The notes beneath the pieces are model-generated. The model had not been told where the DNA came from. It worked only from the letters and a program-made list of their open reading frames with translations, and ran no database searches. The position numbers and the translations under genes were made by a program. Positions 37,478 through 45,526 of a stretch of 64,000 nt of DNA are shown one piece after another. How positions within the stretch are numbered: the stretch's first letter is position 1; the number at the start of each line of letters is the position of its first letter. Source of the stretch: SIG622 sp045600125 (GTDB lineage: Bacteria > Bacillota > Clostridia > Oscillospirales > CAG-382); NCBI GenBank assembly GCA_045600125.1, contig JAZRXH010000100.1:1-64000 (forward strand). Reading direction: 5' to 3'.

Positions 37478-39724
37478 TTACAGACCTTCGTAGTGCTCCG
37501 CCTGGGCGATGAAGGCGTCCTGAAGCACCTTTTCGAGGTCGACGAAATACACGTTCCAGCCGCAGACACGGATCTGGAGCGTCCGGTACTTGTCCGGCTC
37601 TTTCTGCGCCTTTTTCAGCGTTTCCGCGTCGAAGATGTTGAACTGGATCGAGTGACCGCCTTTGGCAAAATACCCTCGGATGAGCCCCGCAAAGGCTTCA
37701 AGACCTTCCTTGCCGCTTACCGCCGAGGGGTGGAGCAGCACGTCCGCTATGCCCGCATGGGGAAAGTCCGAAAAGTCGATTTTTGACACCGAATCGAGAA
37801 AGCCCGTCACGCCGTTCCGGTCCATACCGACCACGGCACTCAGATTTTTGGAGAAGGGCTCCCCGGCGAGCCTTCCGTCGGGGCTTGCACCTGCGATGGC
37901 GCCGAAGCGCACGTTCTTGTCGATGGACAGCGTGCCAAGCTTCCAGAAAGAGCCGCGGCTGTTGGGCACACCGTTGACCGTCCTTGCAAAGAACTTCGTC
38001 ACACGGACGGTGAGACCGTCGGCAAGGCTCGAGCCGCTTCCGTATTTGTCCTTGTCCGCAAGAATTTTCTTCCGGAGAAGCCCGGCGCCCTCCCAGTTGC
38101 CGGAAAGAACCGAATTCAGCTCGGAGAGGGTGATCTCTTTTTTATCAAAAACATACTTTTTGACAGCGCACAGAGAGTCCACAAGGCTTGCAACGCCCGC
38201 CACCGTGAACACCGTGGTGTTGTACTTCATGCCCCTTGCGTAGCCGTCCACGCCCTTTGACAGCGAGTCGGTGTGCGTTGCCGAGAACATATTGGAGGGG
38301 GAGAGAACGTCGAGATACAGCTCCCAGTTCTCGATGATGCGCCGGCATCTTTCAAAGATATAGGTGAACTGCCGCTCGAAGGCGGCGTAAAATTCCTCAA
38401 AGGTGCCGAATGAATCCGGCGCTCCCGTATGCATTCCCACCTGCTTTCCCGTCACGGTACACTTCCCGCCGTTCATGGTGTATTCGAGAATTTTCGGCAG
38501 GGAGACCCGGATGGGGATCGTCTTGACCTCGTGGTTTTTCACCGTATAGTCCCAGCATCCCGCCATAAGGCAGGTGCGCGCTTCCTCGCCTGTCGCTCCC
38601 AGCTTCAGAAGGGACTTTTCGGCGACCTCGTCGTTGATGACGGAAATGCTCGAGTTGCCGTTTCGTATGGTCTCGGCGACCCGCAGAAGAAACGCCTCCG
38701 GGGTGTTGCCGCTGATCTTTGCCTGCAGCTTCGGATTCGGCGCCGAAAGAATGTTGTATGCGTCAAGGACAACATAGGACAGCTCGTTTACGACGCATTT
38801 TCCCGTCCTGTCCCGCCCGCCGACATACATGGGCTGCTGATATGCCACCCGGAAGGCGTTGAAGGCGTTCATGAAATACACGAGCAGCCCGGTGATCTCG
38901 TCCTTCGTGAACACGCCGTTTTGCAGGTCGTGCTCGTAGAAGCGGCGATACAGCTCGTCGATGCCGCCGATGGTCCTTGCCCGCACAAGGTCGATGTTTT
39001 CCTCAAGGAACCAGAACTGCCACGACAGCATCAGCGCCTCGTACATGTTTTCCGGCGGACGGTTTTCCAGAGCAAGAAGCGCCTTCCGCATCATCCCGGC
39101 TTCCTCGGTGCCGTATCCGGACAGCTTTTCGGCATACCTTGAAAACAGCTTGAGGATCGCTCTGTAGGTGATCTCCATGCCGTCAAAATAGGCTTCCCGC
39201 TCTCTTGTCAGCTCGCCCTTCTCCGCAAAGGACGCCCGATATTTTTCCACCCGCCCGAGGATACCGCCGAGACCGAGGGAGAAGACGTCCTCCCAGCAGG
39301 GGACGGAATGGTTGTAGTCGATGTAGAATTCGTTCAGAAGATAATTCCGGGCTCCCTCGCAGAAGTCCTTGTCCTCGGGCTTATAGAGAACGTCCGAAAG
39401 CTCCTTTTCCCACTTCTGCGGGAGAAATTGCAGCATTTTTCCGTAGTGACAGCCGATGTCGAAAATGGGGTCCATTTTCTGCGCTTCAAGACAGATGCCG
39501 AACAGATCGTCGGGATTTACGTAAATCGGCGCCTCTTCGCAGAGATGCGCAAAGCAAAGCGCCTTGATGACCGGATGAGGCTTCCCGGCAAGGCTGTCGG
39601 CGTATGCCTCCGTTTCTTTTCGCAGAACGGCAAAGCGGGCGAAGGCCTCTTCGTTGTGCCACGCCTTTACATACTGCTCGTCCAGCGATTTTCGGGAGAA
39701 CCCGAAGCTTTTTATATAATCCAT
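37478..39724 (-). CDS. Glycyl radical enzyme of unknown substrate (PFL-like)
   Basis: 748 residues with the pyruvate-formate-lyase/dehydratase fold. The C-terminal glycyl radical motif is IRVCGWNVYF (Gly722) followed by the usual helix. The active-site cysteine loop is MAGCWDYT (Cys390), where most dehydratase, lyase and decarboxylase members read GC-X-E; here the acidic residue is Asp392. NLPK/LE(Y) after the loop is conserved (SLPKILEYTMNGGK). No radical-SAM activase lies beside it or in the window. Divergent from an AraC regulator with repeats in the shared promoter region. AGGAAC is 8 nt before the ATG. Substrate cannot be inferred. Confidence 0.85.
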   Translation of the reverse strand: MDYIKSFGFSRKSLDEQYVKAWHNEEAFARFAVLRKETEAYADSLAGKPHPVIKALCFAHLCEEAPIYVNPDDLFGICLEAQKMDPIFDIGCHYGKMLQFLPQKWEKELSDVLYKPEDKDFCEGARNYLLNEFYIDYNHSVPCWEDVFSLGLGGILGRVEKYRASFAEKGELTREREAYFDGMEITYRAILKLFSRYAEKLSGYGTEEAGMMRKALLALENRPPENMYEALMLSWQFWFLEENIDLVRARTIGGIDELYRRFYEHDLQNGVFTKDEITGLLVYFMNAFNAFRVAYQQPMYVGGRDRTGKCVVNELSYVVLDAYNILSAPNPKLQAKISGNTPEAFLLRVAETIRNGNSSISVINDEVAEKSLLKLGATGEEARTCLMAGCWDYTVKNHEVKTIPIRVSLPKILEYTMNGGKCTVTGKQVGMHTGAPDSFGTFEEFYAAFERQFTYIFERCRRIIENWELYLDVLSPSNMFSATHTDSLSKGVDGYARGMKYNTTVFTVAGVASLVDSLCAVKKYVFDKKEITLSELNSVLSGNWEGAGLLRKKILADKDKYGSGSSLADGLTVRVTKFFARTVNGVPNSRGSFWKLGTLSIDKNVRFGAIAGASPDGRLAGEPFSKNLSAVVGMDRNGVTGFLDSVSKIDFSDFPHAGIADVLLHPSAVSGKEGLEAFAGLIRGYFAKGGHSIQFNIFDAETLKKAQKEPDKYRTLQIRVCGWNVYFVDLEKVLQDAFIAQAEHYEGL

Positions 39725-39762
39725 ATTCCGTTCCTCACAAAGCAAGATGTTCCCATGCGCCC

Positions 39763-39791
39763 ATTATAACCCTTTACGAGGTCTTTCGTCC
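39763..39791 (-). promoter_or_regulatory. Activator-type promoter of the glycyl radical enzyme gene
   Basis: Minus strand -10 TATAAT (39768-39763) is consensus, but the -35 (GGACGA, 39791-39786) is poor. Direct repeats lie on and upstream of the -35, as expected for an AraC-dependent promoter. Confidence 0.6.
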
Positions 39792-39816
39792 ATGGAACAT
39801 TTCAACATCCATGGAA
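39789..39816. promoter_or_regulatory. Direct repeats, probable AraC-type binding sites
   Basis: TCCATGGAA occurs at 39789-39797 and again at 39808-39816, 19 bp apart and in the same orientation; the similarity extends a few bases 3' (acattt, tttt). They lie between the divergent AraC gene and the glycyl radical enzyme gene. Confidence 0.55.
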
Positions 39817-39844
39817 TTTTCGCTAAAGAATTTCTTTGTCTGTA

Positions 39845-39873
39845 TTGACAACACAGCACGGGAATGATATACT
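39845..39873 (+). promoter_or_regulatory. Promoter of the AraC gene at 39908
   Basis: TTGACA (39845-39850), 17-bp spacer, TATACT (39868-39873). Confidence 0.75.
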
Positions 39874-39907
39874 TTCAGCAAATCAAAGGGAAAAGAGAAT
39901 GTAAAAA

Positions 39908-40705
39908 ATGACACAAAACGAGATCCCGAAATTTCCGATAACCGAGCTGTGCGGCGTGGTGTATGTGAATACCATCCTCGGCACCTCCGTAAGAGTCCAC
40001 CGGGAAAGACCGTACCACGGACTCATTTATAAGCTGTCGGGACAGGTGAAATACCGCTTCGAGGGAAGATACGACGGCATTGTGATCGACTTTTCTCCCG
40101 GTACGCTGTGCTATCTTCCCGAAGGCTCCGACTACACCGTGGAGATGCTCGAGCCGGGGGAATGCATCGCCGTGAATTACGCATCGCCGGCGGGCATCGA
40201 CTGCGCTCCCTTTTCCTGCCGGGACGAAAGCCGCACCGCCGAGAGCCTTTTCCGACGGCTTTTCACCGTCTATAAAAAACGGACGTCGGACTTTGACTAC
40301 GCCGCCATGGCGTGCGCCTATACGCTTTTTGACAGCGTTTTCGGACGGATGACAAAGGAAAGGTATGCCCCGAAGGATGCGGCGATCCGCCGGGCGCAGG
40401 AGATCCTGCAGGAAGAGCTGCAAAACCCCGACTTCTCGGTGAACTGCCTCCATGAAAGGCTCGGGATGTCCGCCTCCGGCTTCCGCCGCCGCTTTGGCGA
40501 GACCTTCGGCGTCCCTCCGGTAAAATACCTCTGTATGCTCCGCATGAAGCGGGCGAAAGAACTCCTCCTCGGCACCGGAGACACCGTCGAAAAGATTGCC
40601 CTCGGGTGCGGCTTCTCCGACCCGTTCTACTTCTCCAAGTGCTTTCTCAAAAACTGCGGCGTCTGCCCTTCGGACTACCGGAGGAGCGGGGAGGGGATGC
40701 TGTGA
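39908..40705 (+). CDS. AraC-family regulator, divergent from the glycyl radical enzyme
   Basis: 265 residues. N-terminal cupin-type sensor (about 20-110, GTLCYLPEGSDYTVEMLEPGE) and a C-terminal double HTH (about 160-262: FSVNCLHERLGMSASGFRRRF, then VEKIALGCGFSDPFYFSKCF, CPSDYRR). It probably senses a small ligand and activates the divergent gene. The start at 39908 is in the usual position 35 bp after the -10 box; the Shine-Dalgarno is weak (AAAGAGAA). Confidence 0.93.
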   Translation: MTQNEIPKFPITELCGVVYVNTILGTSVRVHRERPYHGLIYKLSGQVKYRFEGRYDGIVIDFSPGTLCYLPEGSDYTVEMLEPGECIAVNYASPAGIDCAPFSCRDESRTAESLFRRLFTVYKKRTSDFDYAAMACAYTLFDSVFGRMTKERYAPKDAAIRRAQEILQEELQNPDFSVNCLHERLGMSASGFRRRFGETFGVPPVKYLCMLRMKRAKELLLGTGDTVEKIALGCGFSDPFYFSKCFLKNCGVCPSDYRRSGEGML

Positions 40706-40821
40706 GACTGAAGCCTGACGGCCGTGCGACGTAAACGAACCGGGTACGGACTTTTTCGGCGTTTGCAGGAACCGTTTCTGTTTGCAAATCTTAAATTTTT
40801 CATAAAGAATTTCGTTTTATC

Positions 40822-40850
40822 TTGCATTTTGAGACTGCCCGTGCTACAAT
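40822..40850 (+). promoter_or_regulatory. Promoter of the secreted beta-helix protein gene
   Basis: TTGCAT (40822-40827), 17-bp spacer, TACAAT (40845-40850); leader about 58 nt. Confidence 0.65.
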
Positions 40851-40914
40851 TATACTGTGATATTTTAGAGAAAGGCGCAGGATGGCATAAGGCCATACCG
40901 TAAATTCTTTGATA

Positions 40915-42765
40915 ATGAGAAAAACGATTTGTCTGTTATTGTTCTTTGCTCTGCTTGCTTTTGCAATCCCCGGCACCGTATCGGCGGACGGCGGCGTTTA
41001 TACCGTGGAGGTGGGAGCTGAGTTTGTGGATGCGTGGAGACTCGCCTGCAAGAATTCCGGTACGGTCAAGCTGAACCGGAACGTGAATATCGCCAGTGAG
41101 TATAATCTGGAATCCGGCTACCGTATCACGCTTGACCTGAACGGGTATTGGATCCACGGAGTCGGAACGAGCTCGGATTATATCTTCCATATATGCAGCG
41201 GCGCTTCTCTTACGGTCACCGACTCGTCGGCAAATAAAAACGGCTCGATCGGGGTCACCGTTTCCGGCGAAGACTACGACGAGGTAGTTATCATTGACGC
41301 AGGCGGCACTCTGACGCTGGAAAACGGCACCCTTAAGGGAAATGAGGATGAAGACTGCCGCCTTGTATACGTGGACGGCGGAACCTTCAATCTTCACGGC
41401 GGCGCCGTGGACGGAAACACCTACAACGGCGACGGCGCCGGCGTCATGATCAACGAGGGTATCCTCAATATGACCGGCGGAGCGATTTCCAACAACCACG
41501 GCGACGATATGAACGACTACGGCGGCGGTATCTATTACGACGGAGGTCCCGACCGTGCGGGACTCAGTATTTCCGGCGGCGAGATCTTCGGGAATTTCGC
41601 TTATTACGGCGGTGCGATCTACTGTGATGACGGTTACGCAAAAATAACCGGCGGCAAGATTTACGGCAACCGGGCTGAACATTTTTCCGCCATCTATTAC
41701 GAATGGACCATGGATTCTCTCGAGCTTTCCGGCGATCTTATCATTACCGGAAACACTATGGAGACTCCGACGGCGACCAACGCAAACCTTGCTGCCGTCG
41801 GCACCGAAACGCCGTCCCGCAGCTGTCCGCTTCTTCTCGGCGGACGGGTGAAGATATACGGCAACAAATACGGCAATCTGTTTCTGCCTGCGACCTTCAA
41901 CCTGCAGATCATGAGCGATATCGATACAAGCCCCGAAAATCACGCATGGATCGAATTGAACAATATTGCGGAGCGCAAAAACGATTATGTGTTCAGCCGG
42001 ATAGAAACCGGCGAAACAGATTATTCCATGTGCTTTTTCGGGGATAAGGAATGGTACTGTCCGGTGGAGGTGTTCAGCTTTACCGAGGACGGTGAGCCGC
42101 TGAAACTTGCCACCTCGATCTATGATGAAGGGCCGGACCTTACCGTCATGGACCTTGACAACAGCCTTTTCCGGGACGCAGAAGGAAAACGTCTTCGTCT
42201 CCACGACGATTATACTTATGCCCACGATAAGGAGCTGTGCCGGTACACGGTCTATTCGGACAGATTTATCAGCGACGAGAATGCGGAGGGCTTTATCGTC
42301 GGACATGCCGACAACGATGACATGGACTACACCGTTTCTCTTGTGAAGACGGTGCATGAAAACGGGGAGGAAGGTCTTGTTTCCACCTATTACTACCTCT
42401 GCAAAAATGAGTATAAGTGCGAAGGTACCTTCTTCGGTCCCTACAACGTACTGCGCAGCGTTTATTATTCGGTCGAGATTCACTGCCCCGAATGTCCAGA
42501 CCTGCTCTCTCTTGAACTTGTGAAGGAAGCCTTCTCCGTAACGGCAGCCGGCAAGGACGCCGACACGGGAGTCGTTGTCGTCGCACTTTATAATGATGCG
42601 GATGCGTCGGAGCTCCTCGAAACGAAAATACTGCCCGTGAAGGAAAACGAACCTCTTACCGGAACGTTTTCAAAAACGGGCGCTCTGGCAAAAGCCTTCT
42701 GGTTTGAAAGCCTCGAAACACTAAAGCCGCTTTGCCGACCGGTGCAGACCGTCATCTCTGAATGA
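40915..42765 (+). CDS. Secreted parallel beta-helix protein
   Basis: 616 residues. A signal peptide (MRKTICLLLFFALLAFAIPG, cleavage likely after VSA) is followed by about 300 residues of short glycine-rich beta repeats: GGTLTLENGTLKGN, GGTFNLHGGAVDGN, GGAISNNHG, GGEIFGNFAYYGGAI, GGKIYGNRA. These build a right-handed beta-helix as in pectate lyase-like and polymorphic adhesin-type proteins. The C-terminal 300 residues are mixed alpha/beta without a family I recognise. There is no LPXTG, SLH or membrane anchor, so it is probably released. No catalytic motif is evident; a carbohydrate- or surface-binding role is a guess. It has its own promoter and terminator. Confidence 0.75.
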   Translation: MRKTICLLLFFALLAFAIPGTVSADGGVYTVEVGAEFVDAWRLACKNSGTVKLNRNVNIASEYNLESGYRITLDLNGYWIHGVGTSSDYIFHICSGASLTVTDSSANKNGSIGVTVSGEDYDEVVIIDAGGTLTLENGTLKGNEDEDCRLVYVDGGTFNLHGGAVDGNTYNGDGAGVMINEGILNMTGGAISNNHGDDMNDYGGGIYYDGGPDRAGLSISGGEIFGNFAYYGGAIYCDDGYAKITGGKIYGNRAEHFSAIYYEWTMDSLELSGDLIITGNTMETPTATNANLAAVGTETPSRSCPLLLGGRVKIYGNKYGNLFLPATFNLQIMSDIDTSPENHAWIELNNIAERKNDYVFSRIETGETDYSMCFFGDKEWYCPVEVFSFTEDGEPLKLATSIYDEGPDLTVMDLDNSLFRDAEGKRLRLHDDYTYAHDKELCRYTVYSDRFISDENAEGFIVGHADNDDMDYTVSLVKTVHENGEEGLVSTYYYLCKNEYKCEGTFFGPYNVLRSVYYSVEIHCPECPDLLSLELVKEAFSVTAAGKDADTGVVVVALYNDADASELLETKILPVKENEPLTGTFSKTGALAKAFWFESLETLKPLCRPVQTVISE

Positions 42766-42810
42766 GGCGGTCCGCACGGAACTGCTTCCTGAAAGACGAA
42801 TACAAAAAAG

Positions 42811-42862
42811 AACCTCCTATGCCGGAATGAAATGAATGAACATTCCTCATAGGAGGTTTTGC
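42811..42862. terminator. Bidirectional terminator after the beta-helix gene
   Basis: AACCTCCTATG (42811-42821) pairs with CATAGGAGGTT (42848-42858), with an inner GGAATG/CATTCC stem, followed by TTTTGCT. The minus-strand side reads CTTTTTTG, so it also serves the converging GH27/36-like gene. Confidence 0.85.
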
Positions 42863-42940
42863 TATGCATCGGAAACTATAATGGATTTTCCGAAGTCGGA
42901 TATATTCGTTCTTTGCGTGCTTTCCCGACAGGGAAATCTC

Positions 42941-44455
42941 TCAGTCGTTCACAATCTTCAGCGCCGCACCCGGCTCGGAGGTCTCGCCCTCGTGGTTGCC
43001 CATGCGTCCGATCTCGGAAATGAGACCGCCGGGGAGGATGACCTTGCCGTCGGAGATCTCACAGAACGCCGTTACGTCGTAGGCTTCGTCGAGAAGGATG
43101 TCCTGCATAAGGATGCGGGACGTTTTCTTTACCGCACCCGATTCGAGGCACAGCGACTTGTAGTAGCCGAAAATGCCGATGAGCGAAGCGTCCTTTACGT
43201 TCTGCGTCACGTCGCACAGAGGCGTGAAGAAGCGTCTTCCCAGCGTTCTCGAAAGGGTGGCGACAGAGGCACAGCCGCATGGGTGCAGAGAGGATACCAT
43301 GTACGGAACGAGTCCTTCGGCGTCCGGAACTGCTTCGGGAGGCGTAAGACCTCTTGAAATTCTGGCAGGGCCCGTTCTCTCGATGTGGTCGCCGTCACGG
43401 TACTTCCACCATGCTTCGATCTCCTTTGCCTGCTCGTGTACGTCCCATGTATCGGTCATCTTGTTTTCGTCGATGAAGGTCTCACTGCCGTTGACTCCGA
43501 AGGCGGGAGCGATCCTGTGCCAGCGCACCGTTCTGGTGACCTCGTCGGTCTTGGTCTTCAGATTCCGGTGAAGAGCGGGGAAGGAGGGGTCGGGACGTCC
43601 GTCGGGAAGATTTCCCACCATATTGTGACGGGTAACGTCGATGGAACAGCCGAGAGCCGCCGCCGTGTATACCTCGTCCATGCAGTTGATGTAGCCGAGA
43701 TGACCGGGAGCCGCATCGTAGGCAAGGTCGACCGACAGCTTTTCAAGGGTGATCGGAATGGCAAGAAGGGTGAATACGTCGTAGGTACGGAAGCTGTCGG
43801 CATAAGGGATCAGATCCGGAAGCATCGCCTGCTCGGCAATGAGGTTCGGCGCATATTTCAGACGCAGCTCGGTGATGAGCCGACGCACCTCCATCTTGCG
43901 GCAGTCGTCGCCCCAGTCGATCTTCCAGTATTTCCAGCCGGCATAGTCGGACTGGATGAGACGCTCCTTCCAGAAGGACTCGTCGCTTTCGCCGGGCATG
44001 GCGTGGCATCTTTCAATGCAGATCCAGCCGCCGAGACCCCTCCAGCCGAGGCTTGTGACCTTCTTTGCAAGCGCCTTCATGGCGTCCCTGTTTTCCACCC
44101 CGTCTTTGGCAAACGAGGGGAATTTGTCCTTGGCGAGGATCTGACTTGCATAGTAGGGATGCTCGTGCATCTTACCGCCGATCGGCACGTCCCAGCAGTC
44201 GTCCATGAGGAAAATGAGGTCCCGCCTTGCGTCCTTGTACAGATGGCTTGCCCAACCGATGCCGTCTTTTCTGTCCTTTGCTTCGTCGCCGGTGCCGAAG
44301 ATGCAGTCCTCGGTCATGCAGTCACGCTGTCCCTGAGGACCTGCGTTGTTGCAGTGATAAAGCTGTACCTGCCAGGTGCAGAAATAGTCGGGGGAGGTGT
44401 TGACGGTGTCGGGAATGAGGTTTATTCCCGAAAGAGGGCATTTTTCGATATACAT
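42941..44455 (-). CDS. GH27/GH36-like glycosidase
   Basis: 504 residues, no signal peptide. The TIM-barrel segment LIFLMDDCWDVPIGG, GGWICIE and YWKIDWGDD (predicted nucleophile Asp in KIDWG) matches the clan of alpha-galactosidases and alpha-N-acetylgalactosaminidases, as does IAEQAMLPDL. There is a C-terminal beta domain. Overall similarity to characterised members is moderate, so the sugar released is uncertain. AGGCGG lies about 8-9 nt upstream of the ATG. It is divergent from an AraC gene with paired half-sites between them. Confidence 0.7.
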   Translation of the reverse strand: MYIEKCPLSGINLIPDTVNTSPDYFCTWQVQLYHCNNAGPQGQRDCMTEDCIFGTGDEAKDRKDGIGWASHLYKDARRDLIFLMDDCWDVPIGGKMHEHPYYASQILAKDKFPSFAKDGVENRDAMKALAKKVTSLGWRGLGGWICIERCHAMPGESDESFWKERLIQSDYAGWKYWKIDWGDDCRKMEVRRLITELRLKYAPNLIAEQAMLPDLIPYADSFRTYDVFTLLAIPITLEKLSVDLAYDAAPGHLGYINCMDEVYTAAALGCSIDVTRHNMVGNLPDGRPDPSFPALHRNLKTKTDEVTRTVRWHRIAPAFGVNGSETFIDENKMTDTWDVHEQAKEIEAWWKYRDGDHIERTGPARISRGLTPPEAVPDAEGLVPYMVSSLHPCGCASVATLSRTLGRRFFTPLCDVTQNVKDASLIGIFGYYKSLCLESGAVKKTSRILMQDILLDEAYDVTAFCEISDGKVILPGGLISEIGRMGNHEGETSEPGAALKIVND

Positions 44456-44511
44456 ACTTTTTCCGCCTTTCTACTTGGTAAGCTGAAATAACAGATGCTT
44501 TCTTACCTGCG

Positions 44512-44541
44512 ATTATAGCAGAGTAACGCCGTGTTTGTATA
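44512..44541 (-). promoter_or_regulatory. Promoter of the GH27/36-like gene
   Basis: Minus strand TATAAT (44517-44512) with a weak -35, TATACA (44541-44536), 18-bp spacer. The -35 overlaps an AraC-type half-site. Confidence 0.6.
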
Positions 44542-44565
44542 TGGTATTATGACACAAGAATATGG
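44537..44565. promoter_or_regulatory. Paired AraC-type half-sites, 21 bp apart
   Basis: On the minus strand CCATATAC (44544-44537) and CCATATTC (44565-44558) are direct repeats exactly 21 bp apart, two helical turns. The proximal one overlaps the -35 of the glycosidase promoter. This is the classical geometry of AraC-family activation, and the gene for such a regulator is divergent. Confidence 0.65.
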
Positions 44566-44585
44566 AAAATAGTATCTTCTTTCGC

Positions 44586-44615
44586 TTGACAGAAGCACAG
44601 CGCAGATGCTATAAT
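44586..44615 (+). promoter_or_regulatory. Promoter of the AraC gene at 44666
   Basis: TTGACA (44586-44591), 18-bp spacer, TATAAT (44610-44615). Confidence 0.75.
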
Positions 44616-44665
44616 GATCCTGCCGTATTTCCACAGACAACAGAAAGAAAGCAGAGGAAGCAGAA

Positions 44666-45475
44666 TTGGAATATCTTTGCCACAAAGAAGAGAATATGGA
44701 ATTTTTCTATAAGACCTCCGACGATACGGAAATAGCGGGGCTTGCGCTTTCCGAGCTTGGTCACAGCCGCCCGGCGCCGGGGAAGCGCGTGGAGATATGC
44801 GCCTCCTCCTGCCACCTTCATTTCATCACCGAAGGAAAGGGGCGTTTTGACGGAGAAGAGATTTTTGCGGGGCAGGGCTTTCTCGTATTGAAGGGCGAGA
44901 CCTACCGGGAGGAAGCGGACAGAGAAGCCCCTTTTGAGCAGTACTGGCTGAACTTCGACGGAGAAAGTGTGGGGGACGTTTTGAAAATGGCGGGACTCAG
45001 CGAAAAAACACGGGTGTTCACCTGCCGCAGGATCCACCGCATCGGCGAAACACTGAAAGCGCTGTTTTCGGCAAAGCCGAAGGCGAGCGCCGCCTTTTAC
45101 GCCGCCTTTTTCGAGATTCTTCTGCTCCTTTCCTACGAGGAGAGGAGCGAGGTGCGGGAAAACGGCACTATCCGGCGGGTCACCGAGTACGTTTCGTCGC
45201 ATCTCGGCTCTCCCATCGCCGCCGGGGACGTCGCCGCCTATGCTGGACTTTCCCCGAAATATCTCAGCCGTCTTTTCAAAAATACCACCGGGAAAACGCT
45301 CACCGGGTACGTCACCGAAGCACGGCTCCGTGCCGCCTGCACCCTTCTTTCCGGCACCGACGCCAGCATCGACCGTATCGCCCGGGAGGTGGGCTTCCGG
45401 GACCCCCTGTACTTTTCCAAGGTATTCAAAAAAGCCTACGGCGTGCCGCCGAAGGTTTACAGAACGGGAAAATAG
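44666..45475 (+). CDS. AraC-family regulator, divergent from the GH27/36-like gene
   Basis: 269 residues from a TTG start with AGAGGA 7 nt upstream; the ATG at 44696 (MEFFYKT) is an alternative with a weaker site. N-terminal sensor domain with LHFITEGKGRF and GQGFLVLKGETY, and C-terminal HTH_18 (IAAGDVAAYAGLSPKYLSRLFK, IDRIAREVGFRDPLYFSKVFKK). It likely activates the divergent glycosidase gene in response to a sugar. Confidence 0.92.
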   Translation: MEYLCHKEENMEFFYKTSDDTEIAGLALSELGHSRPAPGKRVEICASSCHLHFITEGKGRFDGEEIFAGQGFLVLKGETYREEADREAPFEQYWLNFDGESVGDVLKMAGLSEKTRVFTCRRIHRIGETLKALFSAKPKASAAFYAAFFEILLLLSYEERSEVRENGTIRRVTEYVSSHLGSPIAAGDVAAYAGLSPKYLSRLFKNTTGKTLTGYVTEARLRAACTLLSGTDASIDRIAREVGFRDPLYFSKVFKKAYGVPPKVYRTGK

Positions 45476-45484
45476 GAGTAAAAA

Positions 45485-45526
45485 AGCCGCAGAGCGGAAA
45501 ACCCGTTGCTCTGCGGCTCGTTTTTT
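45485..45526. terminator. Bidirectional terminator between AraC and GH2 genes
   Basis: AGCCGCAGAGC (45485-45495) pairs perfectly with GCTCTGCGGCT (45508-45518), 12-nt loop, followed by CGTTTTTTATT on the plus strand and CTTTTTTAC on the minus strand. Confidence 0.9.
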
